Origin: Sarcocystis neurona
Lineage: Eukaryota > Apicomplexa > Conoidasida > Eucoccidiorida > Sarcocystidae
Assembly (NCBI GenBank): GCA_000727475.1
Contig: KL647288.1
Coordinates: forward strand, 4,273,604-4,337,603
DNA length: 64,000 nt
Direction of reading: 5' to 3'
In this document: piece by piece, positions 1-12,897 of the stretch
How the letters are laid out: the number at the start of each line of letters is the position of its first letter
Numbering within the stretch: position 1 is the stretch's first letter
Program-made: the position numbers and the translations under genes
Notes under the pieces: generated by a model
Told to the model about the DNA's origin: nothing
The model's database searches: none
Seen by the model: only the letters and a program-made list of their open reading frames with translations

Positions 1-475
1 ATCTATCTATATGCATATATGCATATATGTATATCTATCTACGCATATCTGTTTACTGATATCCATCAGCCTGTACCTATTTACCGATATCTATTTATTC
101 ATACATATATATACCTCTCTATTCATCTCTCCTACTCTCTCTCTCTCTCCATATATTATATATATATGGATTACATACATACGAATATAGAGGCATGCTT
201 TTATAGACACACTGCTGGGGAAGTACTGCCCCACTGGTGTTTCCAGCAGGTACTATCGACTCGCTACATTGTGACAGTCTATATTCTCGTATACAGACAC
301 GTGTATACACACACGCACGCACACACATTTATATATACATACATATATATATATAGCTTTGTACTGAGTAATGAATATACAAAAACATATATACATATAT
401 ACCTTTATATATATAACTTTGTATTGAGTAGTGAATATATATATATATATACATATTAATGTGGGTGTCCGAACA
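1..475. repeat. Microsatellite-rich left edge
   Basis: Mixed TA, CA and TATC/TATG microsatellite of the kind that fills introns elsewhere in the window. Reading frames here consist of Tyr/Ile/His/Thr strings and are not coding. A GC-richer patch at about 179-263 could hold a C-terminal exon of the neighbouring PITH gene on the minus strand, but no convincing protein match was found. Confidence 0.7.
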
Positions 476-606
476 TATTGCAGCTGCTGTGATTTTGACT
501 TGGTGAGCGCACGGGTCTGCGTCAGATGCCGCTTCTGTGTTGGGATTGCTGCAGCAGCTGCTGCTCTTGCGCCCCACAGTCCCCTGCTGCTACTGCAGGC
601 GCATAC

Positions 607-3600
607 CTGGTGAAGTCGAGATCGTCGCGGTCAGCAAAAATTTTCACCGACGCAGGGTAGCGTCCCTCTTCTCCTCCGATGACGTGCAGGCCGCTTATCT
701 GCCGAAAGAAACAAAAGATGGCAGTGACCCTTTCATAACTACAAACCTCAGTGCAACTGGGTAGGCATGCAAGCGTGTAGCGGTCATTCTCTAATATACA
801 GGTACACGCGTGCACACACACATACACATATATGTGTATATACATAACTCTGTATCCACTCACATATACATATATATATACACACAAATGTACAACTCTG
901 TATTCACTCATATAGATATATATATGTATACATATACACGTAACTCTGTATTCACTCACATATTTATATATGTATATATAACACTGTATCCACTCATATA
1001 TATATATATATATGTATTACTCTGTATCTGGATACAAAGTTATACATACATATATATATATATAAATGTATAACTGTGTATCCACTCACTCACATATATA
1101 CACATATGTGTAGGACGTAGAAACGTTCTTCCAGTTATACGCCGCAGAGAGTCTGGGCAGAGACACCAGCTGCATCCACCTTGTTTTCACATACGGGCGC
1201 ATGTATGCACATATATATATATATATATATGACTTATCATCCAGCAATATATGTACGAATGTACCAACACATATATATGTATAAAAGTATATGTATCGAG
1301 TATATATGATTGTGTATCCAGGAGCAGGTAAACAAATGTACGTATCCATGTCTATACATATATATACGACCGCGTAACCAGTAACATACACACAGAGATA
1401 TCTGTGTACCCCTCTCTCTGTATGTAAGCGTGTACATATATATACACGCGTGTGCAGCCAGTAACGTATGTGTGTATATGTATGAGTATTCGTACGCGTA
1501 TATATATGAATGTACGTATACGGAACAAAAACCTTTCTCCTCAATATTATGTCTTCAGAGGGACTGGGCAAAAAGACGTGGTGCACTTATCGGACTCTTC
1601 TTCGCCGACGTTTGCGCTATAGATAGTCTCCGGTACACCTGTAAAATATTTTCTTCCCCGCCCACATACACATAGACACACACGTACACACACCAACGGC
1701 AGGCTCTCCCCTCCCCCGCATATTTATATATATACATATACATACGTGCACATATATATATATATATCTAACGAAATGTGTACACGTGTGACTGTGTTTA
1801 GTGACGTTTGTAGATGCAGATATTTCCAGCTGTAACTGAACACGTATGTAGGAATGTATACAAACAGAACGACGACCTGTGCACGGTAGTTTTTACATAT
1901 TTAAACACGGGCATACATAGTAGATACGTGTCTAGACACGCGCTTGTCCGTATATGTCTGGAGTATGGAGATGCACGAAGGCGTTGGTATACAGGTATAT
2001 ACATATATCAACGACACATATGACATAAACGCCACGGCAGTAGTTTCGATGGGATCGTTTCTGCTTCTGAAGAGCATAACAGAAACAAACGCTTGCAGGC
2101 ATTTAAGACCAGAGAAGGAGCAGCAGCGACCTCTCCCCGCCCGTGGAACATGCGTAGAACGCCAGCAGCAGCACTTTTTCCTCCCGCGTGCAAAAAAGTG
2201 GACATATTGCCGTAGCGTGTGTGTGTAGAGAGAGAACGGCAGAGCGTACCTTGCACGGGGAGATAAAAGGGATATGGATAATCTGCAGCAAAAAGGTCAG
2301 CAGCAGCACACAGGGCGACAGCAGCAGCTGCAGAAGAGCAGCACCAGCACACGTGGCGCCAGCAGCTGCACGGCCGTAGTCGTATAGCAGCAGCCGGCAA
2401 GAAGCGGGGCACAACGACGGCGCCGACGCAGGCGGGACAGCAGCAGCTGCACCGCAGACGTGCACGGCCGCAGCAGCAAGGAAAACAGTAACAGCAGCAG
2501 CAGCGGCAGCACTACCGGGCACCAGCACCAGCAGGCGCAGCAGCAGCAACAGGAGAGAAGCGGCAGCACCAGCAGGGCAGCAGCACCAGCAGGGCAGCAG
2601 CACCAACAGGAGAGCAGCAGCAGCAGCAATCGAAGAGCAGCAGCAATAGCAGGGGCGCGGCACCAACAGCAGGGCAGCATGAACAGCACGAATCGCAGCA
2701 CGGCCGGCAGCCACGGCTATCCACCTATACAGACACACGCACACACATATGTGAACGTCCTCCTGTATCTGGAACTCCACTTTTGTATGTAGACGCAGCC
2801 GTCCCGCCCGTGCCCCTTCTTTGCTGCTCCTGCGCTGCGGTTTGCCGGAAAGAAGCAGCAGCAATGAGCACCTTAAATGACTGAGGAAGCAGCAGCAGCG
2901 AAGGCCGAGTCCCCTTCCCTTCCCAGTACCCCAAGCAGAGCTGTCGCGCAGGCTCCTGCGCTTCAGCACAGGCCGAGAGCGACAGCCGTAAAAAGACGTC
3001 TTCGGTGTACAGCAGCAGCAGCCCCGCACACGCACACACACACACATGTGCGACAGTCCGAGTGTGTGAAATATGGGCCTGTCGCCACACAGAATGAATA
3101 GCCGTTTCTCCTCATCTTCCGACCTCTTTCTGCCGACTTCCCTCTCTCGCTTTCTTGCTCTTTTTCTCTCTATATTCCCTCCTTTCTCTCTCTTGCAGTC
3201 TCTCTCCTCGTAAATATCTGCATTCTCAACAACGTGTGCAGCTGTGTGTCACGACGTTAAACAAAGAGCCTTTCTTTTGTCGCCAGCAGCCCGTCACCCT
3301 CGCCTTCTCTATGGCGGGAGGTCGCCTGCGCCTTGAGAGGGAAAAGGAGCTTCTGACCAGCTCAGGATCGCCTTCTTCGCTTCGGCAAAACTTTGAGTCG
3401 TCCAACCGGTCGTCGTATACTTTAAATATCGTCTTCGCCGACCCCGGTGTCTACGTGCCAGCCCCACAAAGAACAAAGAATAAGACAAGCATCACACTCT
3501 TCTCTACTAAAGAGCGTCTTGCTCTATTATTGCAAGTCTACAAATATGTATGCGCGTGTACATACATACGTACCTGTATACACACAGATCTACATTCATA

Positions 3601-6199
3601 TACATACACACATATACATACATACACATACATACATTTATTTATATGTGTATATATACATATATGTACATATGCGCCATGTATATTTATATATGCAACA
3701 CATATATGAACAACGTATATATAAGAGGGAAATATAACCGACATTGACACTTGTGTACACACACAGCATATACCTATGTATATTCATACATATATATAGA
3801 GAGAGTCACACACGTACACAGAGACGTGTCAAGAGCTATTCCACGACTTTCCGTTGTGCGTGGCCCCTCGTCTCCTGCAAGTGGACAGCAGTTACTTCCC
3901 GCTTTTGGGCAGCTCTCTTCGCCCGCCAAGAACTTTCCTTTCGTTATTTCTCTTCACGCACACTGCTTGCGCGAGCGCGCGTCCCCTGGGCAGCAACAGA
4001 AAACGCTAGACTGCTGCCTGAGGACGCCTCGATACAGAGACTGCAGACGAGACCAACGTTGTGTCTATGCTTCGAATAGTTGTTTGACAAAAAAGAGGAA
4101 ACAGCAAAATCGCGAGCAGGGATGGAGAATAGTGTGCGGACACACCCCACGATATAAGTCAAACTGCTGAAGAACTCTATTCCTTTTCTTGTAGGGCCGC
4201 GCAGACACGTCGCCTACAAGTGTCGGATTGCTAAAGAAATTACCTCCTTTTCCTACCTGTCCGCGCACACACGCTCAAGTGACAGACACACATACAAAGG
4301 AGCCTATGGGACGTTTTGGCGATGTATCTGTGGCAGCGGATGTCTCCGAAGCGAACTTGCAAGAAAAATTCAGAAAGGAAGAGGAAAAGACGCCGTGATG
4401 CACCGAAGGAAAGAAAGTTACGAGTCCAGAATACGCAGGACAAAGGGAGCGAGAAAAAAAAGCGACTGTACAGAAAATGGCAAGTAGGAACTTCCAGATG
4501 CAAGCAGACGTGCAGAAAATGAAAGAAAAGGTAACGAGATAAATATCAGGCTTGGCCCGAAAAAATAAACATATCTCCTTACACGCTGAAGCACCGTCGA
4601 AGACTTTGGAGGTACTCTTCCATGCCACTAGCGGTTCATCGGGAATAATTATAGAAACGCAAGATTCTTGCATTTCTTTGTTTCTTGCAATTTGCAGACC
4701 GCTCTCAGTTTTGCACACACGGGAGCAACGGACGAAGAAGATTTCTCTCTTCTTCCTTTTCCTTTCCTCCTGAGTCTGCCTACAACGTGTGTGCGACTGA
4801 GCAACACGAGTGGGTGTGAAAGCTCTGGTTCGGCGACGGGCGGTGTACATACACTGCGGTGACGTGGTGTATAGACATTACACGAGTCGGTTTTTCACCT
4901 CTTCATCCACACCTAAACACATATTCACAGTCTTTTTTTGAGGTTTTCTTTCTAAACACACGTCCGTCCTTATCTACTGGCGTACTAGTCAAGTCACTTT
5001 TCTCACACGCGCACGGGCGTATATTTATTTGTACGCACCCGTGAGCGACACAAATCTTCCACGTATTTTCACGGGCTCTGACAGAAGTGCAAAATGCGTA
5101 TGCCCCGCCACCTGTTGACCCCTACTAGTACACACACAGGTACACCTGTGGAAATACACACATACATACTTCTAAAGAGACGTAGGTACGTAGAGATGGA
5201 TGTATACGTATATACATATATGTATATATATACATATACATATATATATATATATATATGCGAACACTCAGTCACAGAACGCACACGCTTTGCCACATAT
5301 GTATGAATACACATATATAAGTCTACGGGACTTACCTACGTGTACACATACGATATATTTACAGATATACGGCATATATCTATATATACATCTGCGGTAC
5401 TTCCCTACATGTACAAGTATGCTACATTTACAGATATACATATGTATATATATAAACATACGTCTACGGCACTTTTCTACGTGTACACTTATGATAATAC
5501 ACTTACAGATGCACGGGTTTCTGCATGCGTTTGAATCAAGTTCTGCTTCCACTTTTTTCGGATGTCTTCGCGACAACGCAGATGCTCTTCTTGTACACCC
5601 ACCAAATACATACTCACATATACATATGTATATATATATATATTTCTATGTGTATAGATATACGTATGTACACACACACCTGCACACACCAGCTGTAGGA
5701 GATCTCGATTTGATGATGTGTACATGTCTCTCAACGCAAATGTATCAAGTTGGGCAGGCAGTACGGCGTGGATCGGGTTGAACAACTGTACGCATGGGAA
5801 AGAAAGGACGGTGTCCTTTGGCCTAAAAGAGCGTGCAAGGGTCTACTTGAGAAAAAGAGAAGATACAAAGGAGACGAAGAAGCAAGCTGCAGCATTTTGT
5901 ATTTTGCATGAATCACACAAGACAAACAAAGCAGGTGTCGACGCAGGTCGCGTTGGCGTCCACACATTTCTTATACGCCAGAGGCGCAAAAACATTTTTG
6001 CTTGTGCACCCATATCCAGAAAAACTATAAGGAAAGCAGGCGGCAACAAGAAAAGTCCCTCTCTGACGCTTACACTTTCGTTCAGGCCGCGGACGCCATC
6101 TCTGTTGATGAAGGAGAGGAGAAATTGTGCTCCTGGAAGTTCTTTTTCATGCACGCAGCCGCACTGCGGCCCATGGACCCCTGGCATGGCGATGACCAT
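607..6199 (-). CDS. PITHD1: PITH-domain protein (PITHD1-like), C-terminus unresolved
   Basis: PITH (proteasome-interacting thioredoxin) domain proteins are known to bind the 26S proteasome; this one shows no thioredoxin domain, as in PITHD1. Exons seen: 6199-6074, 3450-3358, 2834-2745 and 698-607. All junctions are phase 0 until the last exon, which ends in phase 2 at an AG/GTATGC donor. Exon 1 begins with a short Cys/His/Gly leader (CGCVHEKE), like the N-terminus of animal PITHD1, and ends INRDGVRGLNES. Joining exon 2 gives LNESTPGSAKTIFKVYDD then RLDDSKF, the typical PITH opening. Exon 3 gives KVEFQIQEDVHI and exon 4 gives SGLHVIGGEEGRYPASVKIF then DRDDLDF, the core beta-sheet motif. About 133 residues are resolved; the animal protein has roughly 210, so one or two C-terminal exons should lie left of 607 or outside the window. 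An in-frame second ATG at 6187 (MPGVHG) is the likelier start. Exon 3 uses a weak GTGTGC donor. Confidence 0.78.
838..1107. repeat. Degenerate tandem repeat, about 50-60 bp unit
   Basis: Five to six imperfect copies of a unit built round TAACTCTGTATCCACTCA followed by TA/TATG microsatellite. Similar phrases (CTTTGTACTGAGTA, CTTTGTATTGAGTA) occur near 358 and 417. It lies in the intron between PITH exons 3 and 4. Confidence 0.7.
2286..2705. repeat. CAG/CTG-rich low-complexity tract
   Basis: Imperfect CAG runs on the plus strand (CTG on the minus) with interspersed CACCAGCAGGG variants. All frames on both strands stay open for long stretches, giving Ser/Gln/Gly-rich or Leu/Cys/Ala-rich artificial frames. 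It lies in the PITH intron between exons 3 and 4, so it is read here as intronic. Confidence 0.75.
5322..5515. repeat. Tandem repeat, three copies of about 65 bp
   Basis: Three successive copies at about 5322, 5389 and 5462. Each starts with TCTACGGGACTT or a close variant, continues CCTACGTGTACA and a TTTACAGATATAC phrase, and ends in TATA/TATG microsatellite. It lies in PITH intron 1. Confidence 0.72.
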
Positions 6200-6261
6200 C
6201 CACCAAACGCAAGCGTGAAAAAGAGAAACTACTTTTCTACTTCAAGCAATCCCGATAAACA

Positions 6262-6316
6262 CACACACGCACACATACATACATACATACATACGTACAT
6301 ACATACATACATACAT

Positions 6317-6369
<53 letters not shown>

Positions 6370-6375
6370 CACGTG
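6262..6375. repeat. (ACAT)n followed by (AC)n microsatellite
   Basis: An uninterrupted ACAT array passes into a pure CA dinucleotide run. It lies about 60 bases upstream of the PITHD1-like first ATG at 6199 and marks the boundary with the microsatellite-poor island to its right. Confidence 0.9.
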
Positions 6376-6786
6376 TCTGCGGTTCTCTATTTACAGGTTT
6401 TAGTAGCACAAGTCACCGTGTCAACAGAAGGCGCTATCCATACCTCCCACTCACGGGGGTCAAGATCGTCGTAAGTTTGAACAAGATTGGCACGAGCCTC
6501 GAGTCCGATCTCACGAAAGCTGGCAGGACCGTGTGCGCATTTGCGATATACTCACCAAAGTTCCGTTATGTGTTTAGAAGCGTCAATGCTTTTTAAAACG
6601 ATATATTGACAGACCCAAACACCTATATATACACGGGCGAAGTCAAAAACTCTGCGTGCTTCCTGGAAAAGGTGGCTGGGCACGCCTAAGCATTTGTGTT
6701 GGCGCATGACTGTTTTCCAGGCATACATGATGACTTCAGAGCATTTTGTCGGTTTGCGGAGGCGTTAACGACACATTACCCGCGCA

Positions 6787-7277
6787 TCACCCGTGGGCAC
6801 GCCGTGCCACGGCGACCTGCAAGTACACTTGGTTGTAAACAGTTACGTCCTGTTTGTGTATAGGTAGCCAGCGGTGTAGTTGTGTGTGTCCAGCTGGGAA
6901 GAAGACGGCGCATGCGAGCCAAAGTAAAAGAACGATAGCGGGAAAGGAAACACTGTCCACTGGCTGAATGAGTTGCGGTGACGCTTCACCAGGATGGCTT
7001 TCAAACACTAAAGAATTATCGCTCGACGGTCAAAAGAAAGAGCGATGAATAGGATGGTAAGGTGAATGAAGTGATGAAATGAAGGCACGGAGGAAGAAGA
7101 ATTGTTCACCTCATGCAGCAGCACACTTTTACGCCCGGCGACTGTCGACGCCTGACGCATGCGACTGGCGGGCGACAAAAACTGGTGAACCACGAGTGAA
7201 GGTTCCTGGTAAGTACAATATATGTGTCTTCCCACGTTGGATTTCTGTGAAAATACATCTACGTATGAGTCCAACAA
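6787..7277 (-). pseudogene. Reverse-transcriptase-like remnant
   Basis: Two consecutive minus-strand frames. The upstream one (7277-7008) contains YVDVFSQKS and, later, VHQFLSPASRMRQ with an HEVNNSSSSVPSF stretch, resembling the segment before the RT palm in gypsy elements. The second (7008-6787) ends YNQVYLQVAVARR, resembling the palm motif around the 'GYxQV' strand. A stop and a frame break separate them, and no YxDD motif is seen. The similarity is weak and the fragment is certainly non-functional. Confidence 0.35.
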
Positions 7278-7289
7278 ATAGCTGATGTT

Positions 7290-10200
7290 CTGCCACTACG
7301 TAGAGCGTCTACTGACGATTCTGAGAGATCTCTGCTCTCACCGTATATGATGCAGCACCTCCTACCAGGTTGCTGTCACGCAGCGTCTAACGAATGACAT
7401 CTGTCGTAGCGGAGATGTGCTGCGCTGAGACGTAGCACTGGTAGGAGAAAGAGGGCCACAGTCGCTACACTAGCCTTTGACAAAATTTACGTATGCATGT
7501 AACTATGTATGTGCATGTGGATATCACGCGTGTGTAGGTGTAGATATATGTATTCTTTTTCACTTCCGCCCTAGTACGCAGATCTAGGTACATCGCTAGA
7601 TACAAACGCATATGGAAGAATATCATCCATGCATATTTATACATAGTATGAATGTAGATGCTTAACTATTTGTACATCGTAGGATGAGGAGGTCCTTCTC
7701 CTTGCCGTGAGAACTATAAATTTGGCGGGGATGACCGAGTTCGTAACGAGACTAAATTATGACCCCGCCATGCAAAGCTCAGTGGTAGCGCAGTTGAAAG
7801 TCACGCGTGATTAACAGAAGAAAGTCATTTTAAAGTACGGCGAAGACTATGCAATGTCCTCTAAAGAGATCGTCACCACCGAGGCAACAAAATTACATTC
7901 CACCACGGGCACACACAATACCGTCTTCGCTTAACAAACGTCGGCGACTACATCCTACGAGAACGTTAGTGGGGGGTAAAGTAGAGGGACTTGATAGATA
8001 AGGTCTTCGCAATAGCAAAAATCTAAGAATGTTGCACACGCGGTCTCAGCTGGATTTTTTTATAGAAAGGAAGTGTGGATTCGACACAAAACCAATGGAG
8101 ACGGTGGTGAAATTCTTCTCTTTAGGACGCTGAACAACCTGTGAAGCATGTTGACGCCCTAATATCAAGTGGACGAGAGGTGACGGAGCTCTTCATGAAG
8201 TAAAGCATTCTGCACGAATATAGCAAACACCGACTGCGGGGCGCCTCCCGCTTTGCGTAATGACCACCGACGTCTTGAGTGCATCGGATCCTTATTGTTC
8301 AGATTGTCAGTTCCAAAACGCCTCCCCCTTCTTCAATTGTTCATATATACAGGTGCGAAGTCTGCGACAGGTGACTAGACATACACCCTCTGCTTCATAC
8401 TTGTTGTGACTTGAAAGTATACTTTTCCACCTCTCTCCCTTTTGTATGAGCGCAGCAGTGTCTTCTGTGTAGATTTGTAGTTGCACTTGAACGTGTCCTT
8501 AATATCTTGTGCTGTTCACAAATACCGAAGAGAATTTATGCCACACACGTGTGCATAAAGAAGTCTTTGGACTTATCTTCCGTCGCACGATAAAGGCGGA
8601 CAGAGTAAACAATGCCCATGAGAGTAGCACACGGGACGACGCGTGCCTCGTTTCGCGGAAACTCCCAAAGCCGTTTTCGACAGAACTGGGCAGTGAGGGG
8701 TCGCCGACGGCCTACTTCTTCAACGTTAGTTAATGCTGGTGCACAAAAACGACGCTGCAGGTTTGAATGCCTACCCTGCATCCATACGGTAAAACCCACT
8801 TACGTGGTGACCAGCCGCACATCCTTCACCACTAGATCGTCTTGATTAACCAGCACTATCACAATTTTGCCCACTTTCAAGCGTACCTACCTAGTGGTGA
8901 TAAAAGAGCGACAGACCGAGGTGCAACGGAGTGTAATAGCAAGTTTCTCATGCGCCACACGACTACAAAGAGCTGCAAAACATGGAGATCTGGGCGGGAC
9001 GAAATCCACCTTTTCTATCCTATTGGGAATCTGCTATTGTATGAGCTGGCACCTAGACTAGAAACTGCCTAATTGCTGTTGCTCGTGGAAAGAAGAAATT
9101 GTCCCCCAAACGACTCAGGTATCGCCAAACGGCTGGAGAACCTCTGCACAGCAAAAGTCTCGGCAACCGCAGGCAAGAGTACCGCACAGTCTAAGTTTTG
9201 GCCTCGTAAACTTTTAAGATTGGAGCGACCTGGTCAGGTGGCACCCGAAAAGAGGTCTGTGGAAAGAAGCTTTCCTAAAGAGCACAACCGATCGAGCCTG
9301 ACGTCCGGCAGTGAGAAGAACACCACAGTCTACTCAGCTTATCCTGTGTGGAGTTCTCCATGAGAATCTCAAGCGCCGCATACCGGGTAGCACTTCTAGA
9401 TAAGGTGGCGCAAGGCGGCCGCTGTCGTGGCTGAGAAAATTTGAACTCGCTAGCGTTCTGAGTAGCCTCATCACTTCTCATTGTAGGACGTTTTACTGGT
9501 CTCCTTCTCGTCAGTTGAAGCCAGCCGTCTCACGACATCCAGATTTCACACCTGGATTTGCCTCACGTTGAAACATCAGTTGGGATCGAAAGTATTGAGG
9601 CTGCACCCGCCTACGTGACGTTTAGGGCGCCGTCCGCAGTGCACAGTTCCACCCCAAGTACGAGGCATGATTGCAGAATCACACAACTGTCACGCAGCAA
9701 TTATTGGCTGGCGTAGAACAATCCCACAGGGGATATCTAAATACTGGTACCCAAGCTGGTGACTACGAGTCACGTGCGGAAACGCATCCAGCTGCACTTG
9801 GACGTTTTTCTCTAGTATGTCTTAGCAGACAACAATGTATCTATGCGCGCACCCTGACCGGCTTCATCACCTCTTGCTGGTGGACGTGGTGGGCGCCACA
9901 ACTTCAGCTTCGTGAATCTCAACCGACCACTTCCTCCGTACAAATGAACTGAAGCGACGAATCAAGAAGGGAGGGCAGTGAGCTACCGCCTTTTTGAAGG
10001 CCATTCAACAAAGATCAGCTGGCTCTTCCGCAGACTGTGGACACTCTGTTTTTTGCGGGAGGCACTACAAGTATCCTCAGCACGTCTCCAGTCCTATGAG
10101 CTTCTCGCATAACCCGTGCATTTCCGTTGCTACACCTGACTAGTTCTATCTTTTATGGGTACACCAAGGCTGTAGGAGAACCAAACATACCTAACACGCA

Positions 10201-10426
10201 CGATTTTGTGTTGCTTGGCCTTGTTCAATCTCTGAATGGAAGGACTGCCCACAAGCCCGATGCACAGCCATATGTGCCTTTGGTTCGCAGCGAACTAAAA
10301 AACTATCTATGAAGGAAAAATGTATCTACACTCCACCTGTGTAGGACTTCTTGCCATCCGGAGATGCCGCTATGTGGAAAAACTTAGGGTGTACATACCC
10401 CAGAATTTTTCCATGAGATGCAGGAG
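7290..10426. other. Gene-poor stretch, no assignable feature
   Basis: Only short frames on either strand, all interrupted by stops and without recognisable motifs or good splice sites. It probably belongs to the same decayed element island. Nothing more specific can be supported. Confidence 0.5.
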
Positions 10427-11167
10427 NNNNNNNNNNNNNNNNNNNNNNNNNNNNNNNNNNNNNNNNNNNNNNNNNNNNNNNNNNNNNNNNNNNNNNNNNN
10501 NNNNNNNNNNNNNNNNNNNNNNNNNNNNNNNNNNNNNNNNNNNNNNNNNNNNNNNNNNNNNNNNNNNNNNNNNNNNNNNNNNNNNNNNNNNNNNNNNNNN
10601 NNNNNNNNNNNNNNNNNNNNNNNNNNNNNNNNNNNNNNNNNNNNNNNNNNNNNNNNNNNNNNNNNNNNNNNNNNNNNNNNNNNNNNNNNNNNNNNNNNNN
10701 NNNNNNNNNNNNNNNNNNNNNNNNNNNNNNNNNNNNNNNNNNNNNNNNNNNNNNNNNNNNNNNNNNNNNNNNNNNNNNNNNNNNNNNNNNNNNNNNNNNN
10801 NNNNNNNNNNNNNNNNNNNNNNNNNNNNNNNNNNNNNNNNNNNNNNNNNNNNNNNNNNNNNNNNNNNNNNNNNNNNNNNNNNNNNNNNNNNNNNNNNNNN
10901 NNNNNNNNNNNNNNNNNNNNNNNNNNNNNNNNNNNNNNNNNNNNNNNNNNNNNNNNNNNNNNNNNNNNNNNNNNNNNNNNNNNNNNNNNNNNNNNNNNNN
11001 NNNNNNNNNNNNNNNNNNNNNNNNNNNNNNNNNNNNNNNNNNNNNNNNNNNNNNNNNNNNNNNNNNNNNNNNNNNNNNNNNNNNNNNNNNNNNNNNNNNN
11101 NNNNNNNNNNNNNNNNNNNNNNNNNNNNNNNNNNNNNNNNNNNNNNNNNNNNNNNNNNNNNNNNNNN
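10427..11167. other. Assembly gap (741 N)
   Basis: A run of N. Frames crossing it are artefacts. It interrupts the retroelement-like island, which fits a repeat that failed to assemble. Confidence 0.99.
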
Positions 11168-12144
11168 CCCATGACACGGTTAATTCACACTCCTTTCGTC
11201 GAAGCACAATTTCAGGCAACTCTTTAACCCATCACTCTTACGTCCCTAGGTTTTTGCAGTTTTCGTCAGAAACAATGAAGCACAAATTCCGTCTGCAATG
11301 CACATCTTTCCTTTGCAAATTACTGCCCCTCTCCAACGTAGCCGCGCAGAAGTATTACGCTTGTGCTATCCTTTTTTGGGTAGCAGTTACAACGCAGCGG
11401 CCTGGTGTCGAGGCCTTATCGTGCACGCCGGAGGTTGGGCATTTGTTATTCTTCTCGCACCGCGATTGACCTTAGGAAGAAACCTGGTTTTTCAGGTCTG
11501 TCAGCGATGCTGTGCGCCCGTTGCAACAGGTGCGCAAAAAGGCGGGAAAAGAGTGACGATCGAATATTCGTTTCGAATCCACACAGTTCGCGCTCCTCGT
11601 GTATGACACAAAAAATACACCATTAATGTGCGTGGTATGTCTTGCATGTAGGCTGTTCGCCGGGTAGGTGGCTTTGACTCTTTTTGGCGAGGACTTTCTT
11701 AATCCATGGCGTCATTCGCTCTGCCGAAGCTTTTCTGCAAACTCAGCAAGGAAATCTAGTGACCGGTGAGAATTAGCGGCAAAGCTGTTTACACACGCTA
11801 CCCACAACTTGTAAAATGTTAACAGACTACACCTTCTGCGAGGAATGCTCGTGTGACCACCCCTCAAATGGTAGGCGTGATCGTAAAATTGCGCATCTTT
11901 TATACTGTTTCTATAATGAGTCTCCTACCCTCGTCTCCTAAAAAACTCCCTACCATTTCTGTATCACACATCACAAAATTTATCCTCAAAATACCGATTA
12001 TACAGTCGCCAACCTGAACTAGAACCAGCACGCCGAGGCTTCGTCGCTCCACGTATAAGAATCAACAGGTCTTGTTTTTGTCTTTAGATAGGTTCAACAC
12101 TGCGCTTATTTTCAGGATGTGGCTGGTAAAGAACGCAACCTTTG

Positions 12145-12330
12145 CTAGCTCGTTACAGTTGACGCTGAAAATAGAGTTTCCACAGGCTCGCCTATGGAGT
12201 CAGCCGTATTCAATGCACATCCTGCGAATTTCTCCGCCCAGTTGCAGGTGGGTAGCATGTGCAGAACAGCTTTTCCATATGCGGAACAGCGTTCATAACC
12301 ATTCTTTATTTCAGAACGGTAAAAATCCAC
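12145..12330 (-). pseudogene. Integrase C-terminal-like remnant
   Basis: The minus-strand frame contains NGYERCSAYGKAVLHML followed by NWAEKFAGCALNTADS and ends near VETLFSA. This follows the order of the gypsy integrase segment that reads, in consensus terms, 'QTER...L...ML...W...L...A.N...H...G..P..L'. It is short and isolated, with no intact catalytic core around it. Confidence 0.45.
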
Positions 12331-12567
12331 TCAAAGATGTGCCACCAAAAAAGCATACTTCTGACACGCACATGAACACAGACTTCCGGGCGCAGAAGTA
12401 TCCGGCTGCGGGACTGTCGCTGTTAACGGGCAAGTTGTCTTCAACAATCCGAGAAGCACGTAGTCGAGAAAGCTGACGCGGATAAACATATGAAACAAAC
12501 GTTCTCACACAGTAGCGCTCTAATTCTTCTGTCTTTCAACTAAGATGTCCTATGACGCAAGAATTAC

Positions 12568-12897
12568 CTAAAAGCCCTCGCCAGCTTTTTGTGTGTGGAG
12601 TCGTTTCGACGTGCCACTCCACATTCTAAATATACAAAAATGCGCAGACACCCGCATACGCAGCTGGTCTTGTGCGCCCATATACTTCCTCAAGAGTGCA
12701 GAACTGCGCCTTTTGCAGCGAGGTTCGCTACTGTATTTGCTAGCCAAAATTAACGGGATTACGCTTTGGCAGTCACAACAGCAAAATCTGCTTGCTTCCT
12801 TCAGTCGGCCTAATATGACCGGCTCGTCACAGACGACTTTGCAGAGTACGAAGGCGTGCACAGCTATCAACGCGCACAAATGTATATGGGTGTACAC
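12568..12897 (-). pseudogene. RT/RNase-H-like remnant
   Basis: The minus-strand frame contains CKVVCDEPVILGRLKEAS, then CDCQSVIPLILAS, then SSALLRKYMGAQDQL. This parallels the start of the Ty3/gypsy RNase H domain: a 'DEPVL..PD' lead, the first Asp strand, and a later 'SR.L...E..Y...D.EL' phrase. Several key positions are changed and the flanks are not open, so this is a relic. Confidence 0.45.

Noticed and set aside
179..263. Possible fifth PITH exon on the minus strand
   Set aside because: A phase-compatible frame exists, but its translation does not resemble the C-terminal half of the PITH domain; another frame with slight resemblance is out of phase.
8090..8140. GGTGAAATTCTT phrase reminiscent of small-subunit rRNA
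   Set aside because: Flanking bases do not follow rRNA, and no second rRNA-like block was found.
10320..11227. Frames of 260-300 codons spanning the first gap
   Set aside because: Almost entirely N; not real.
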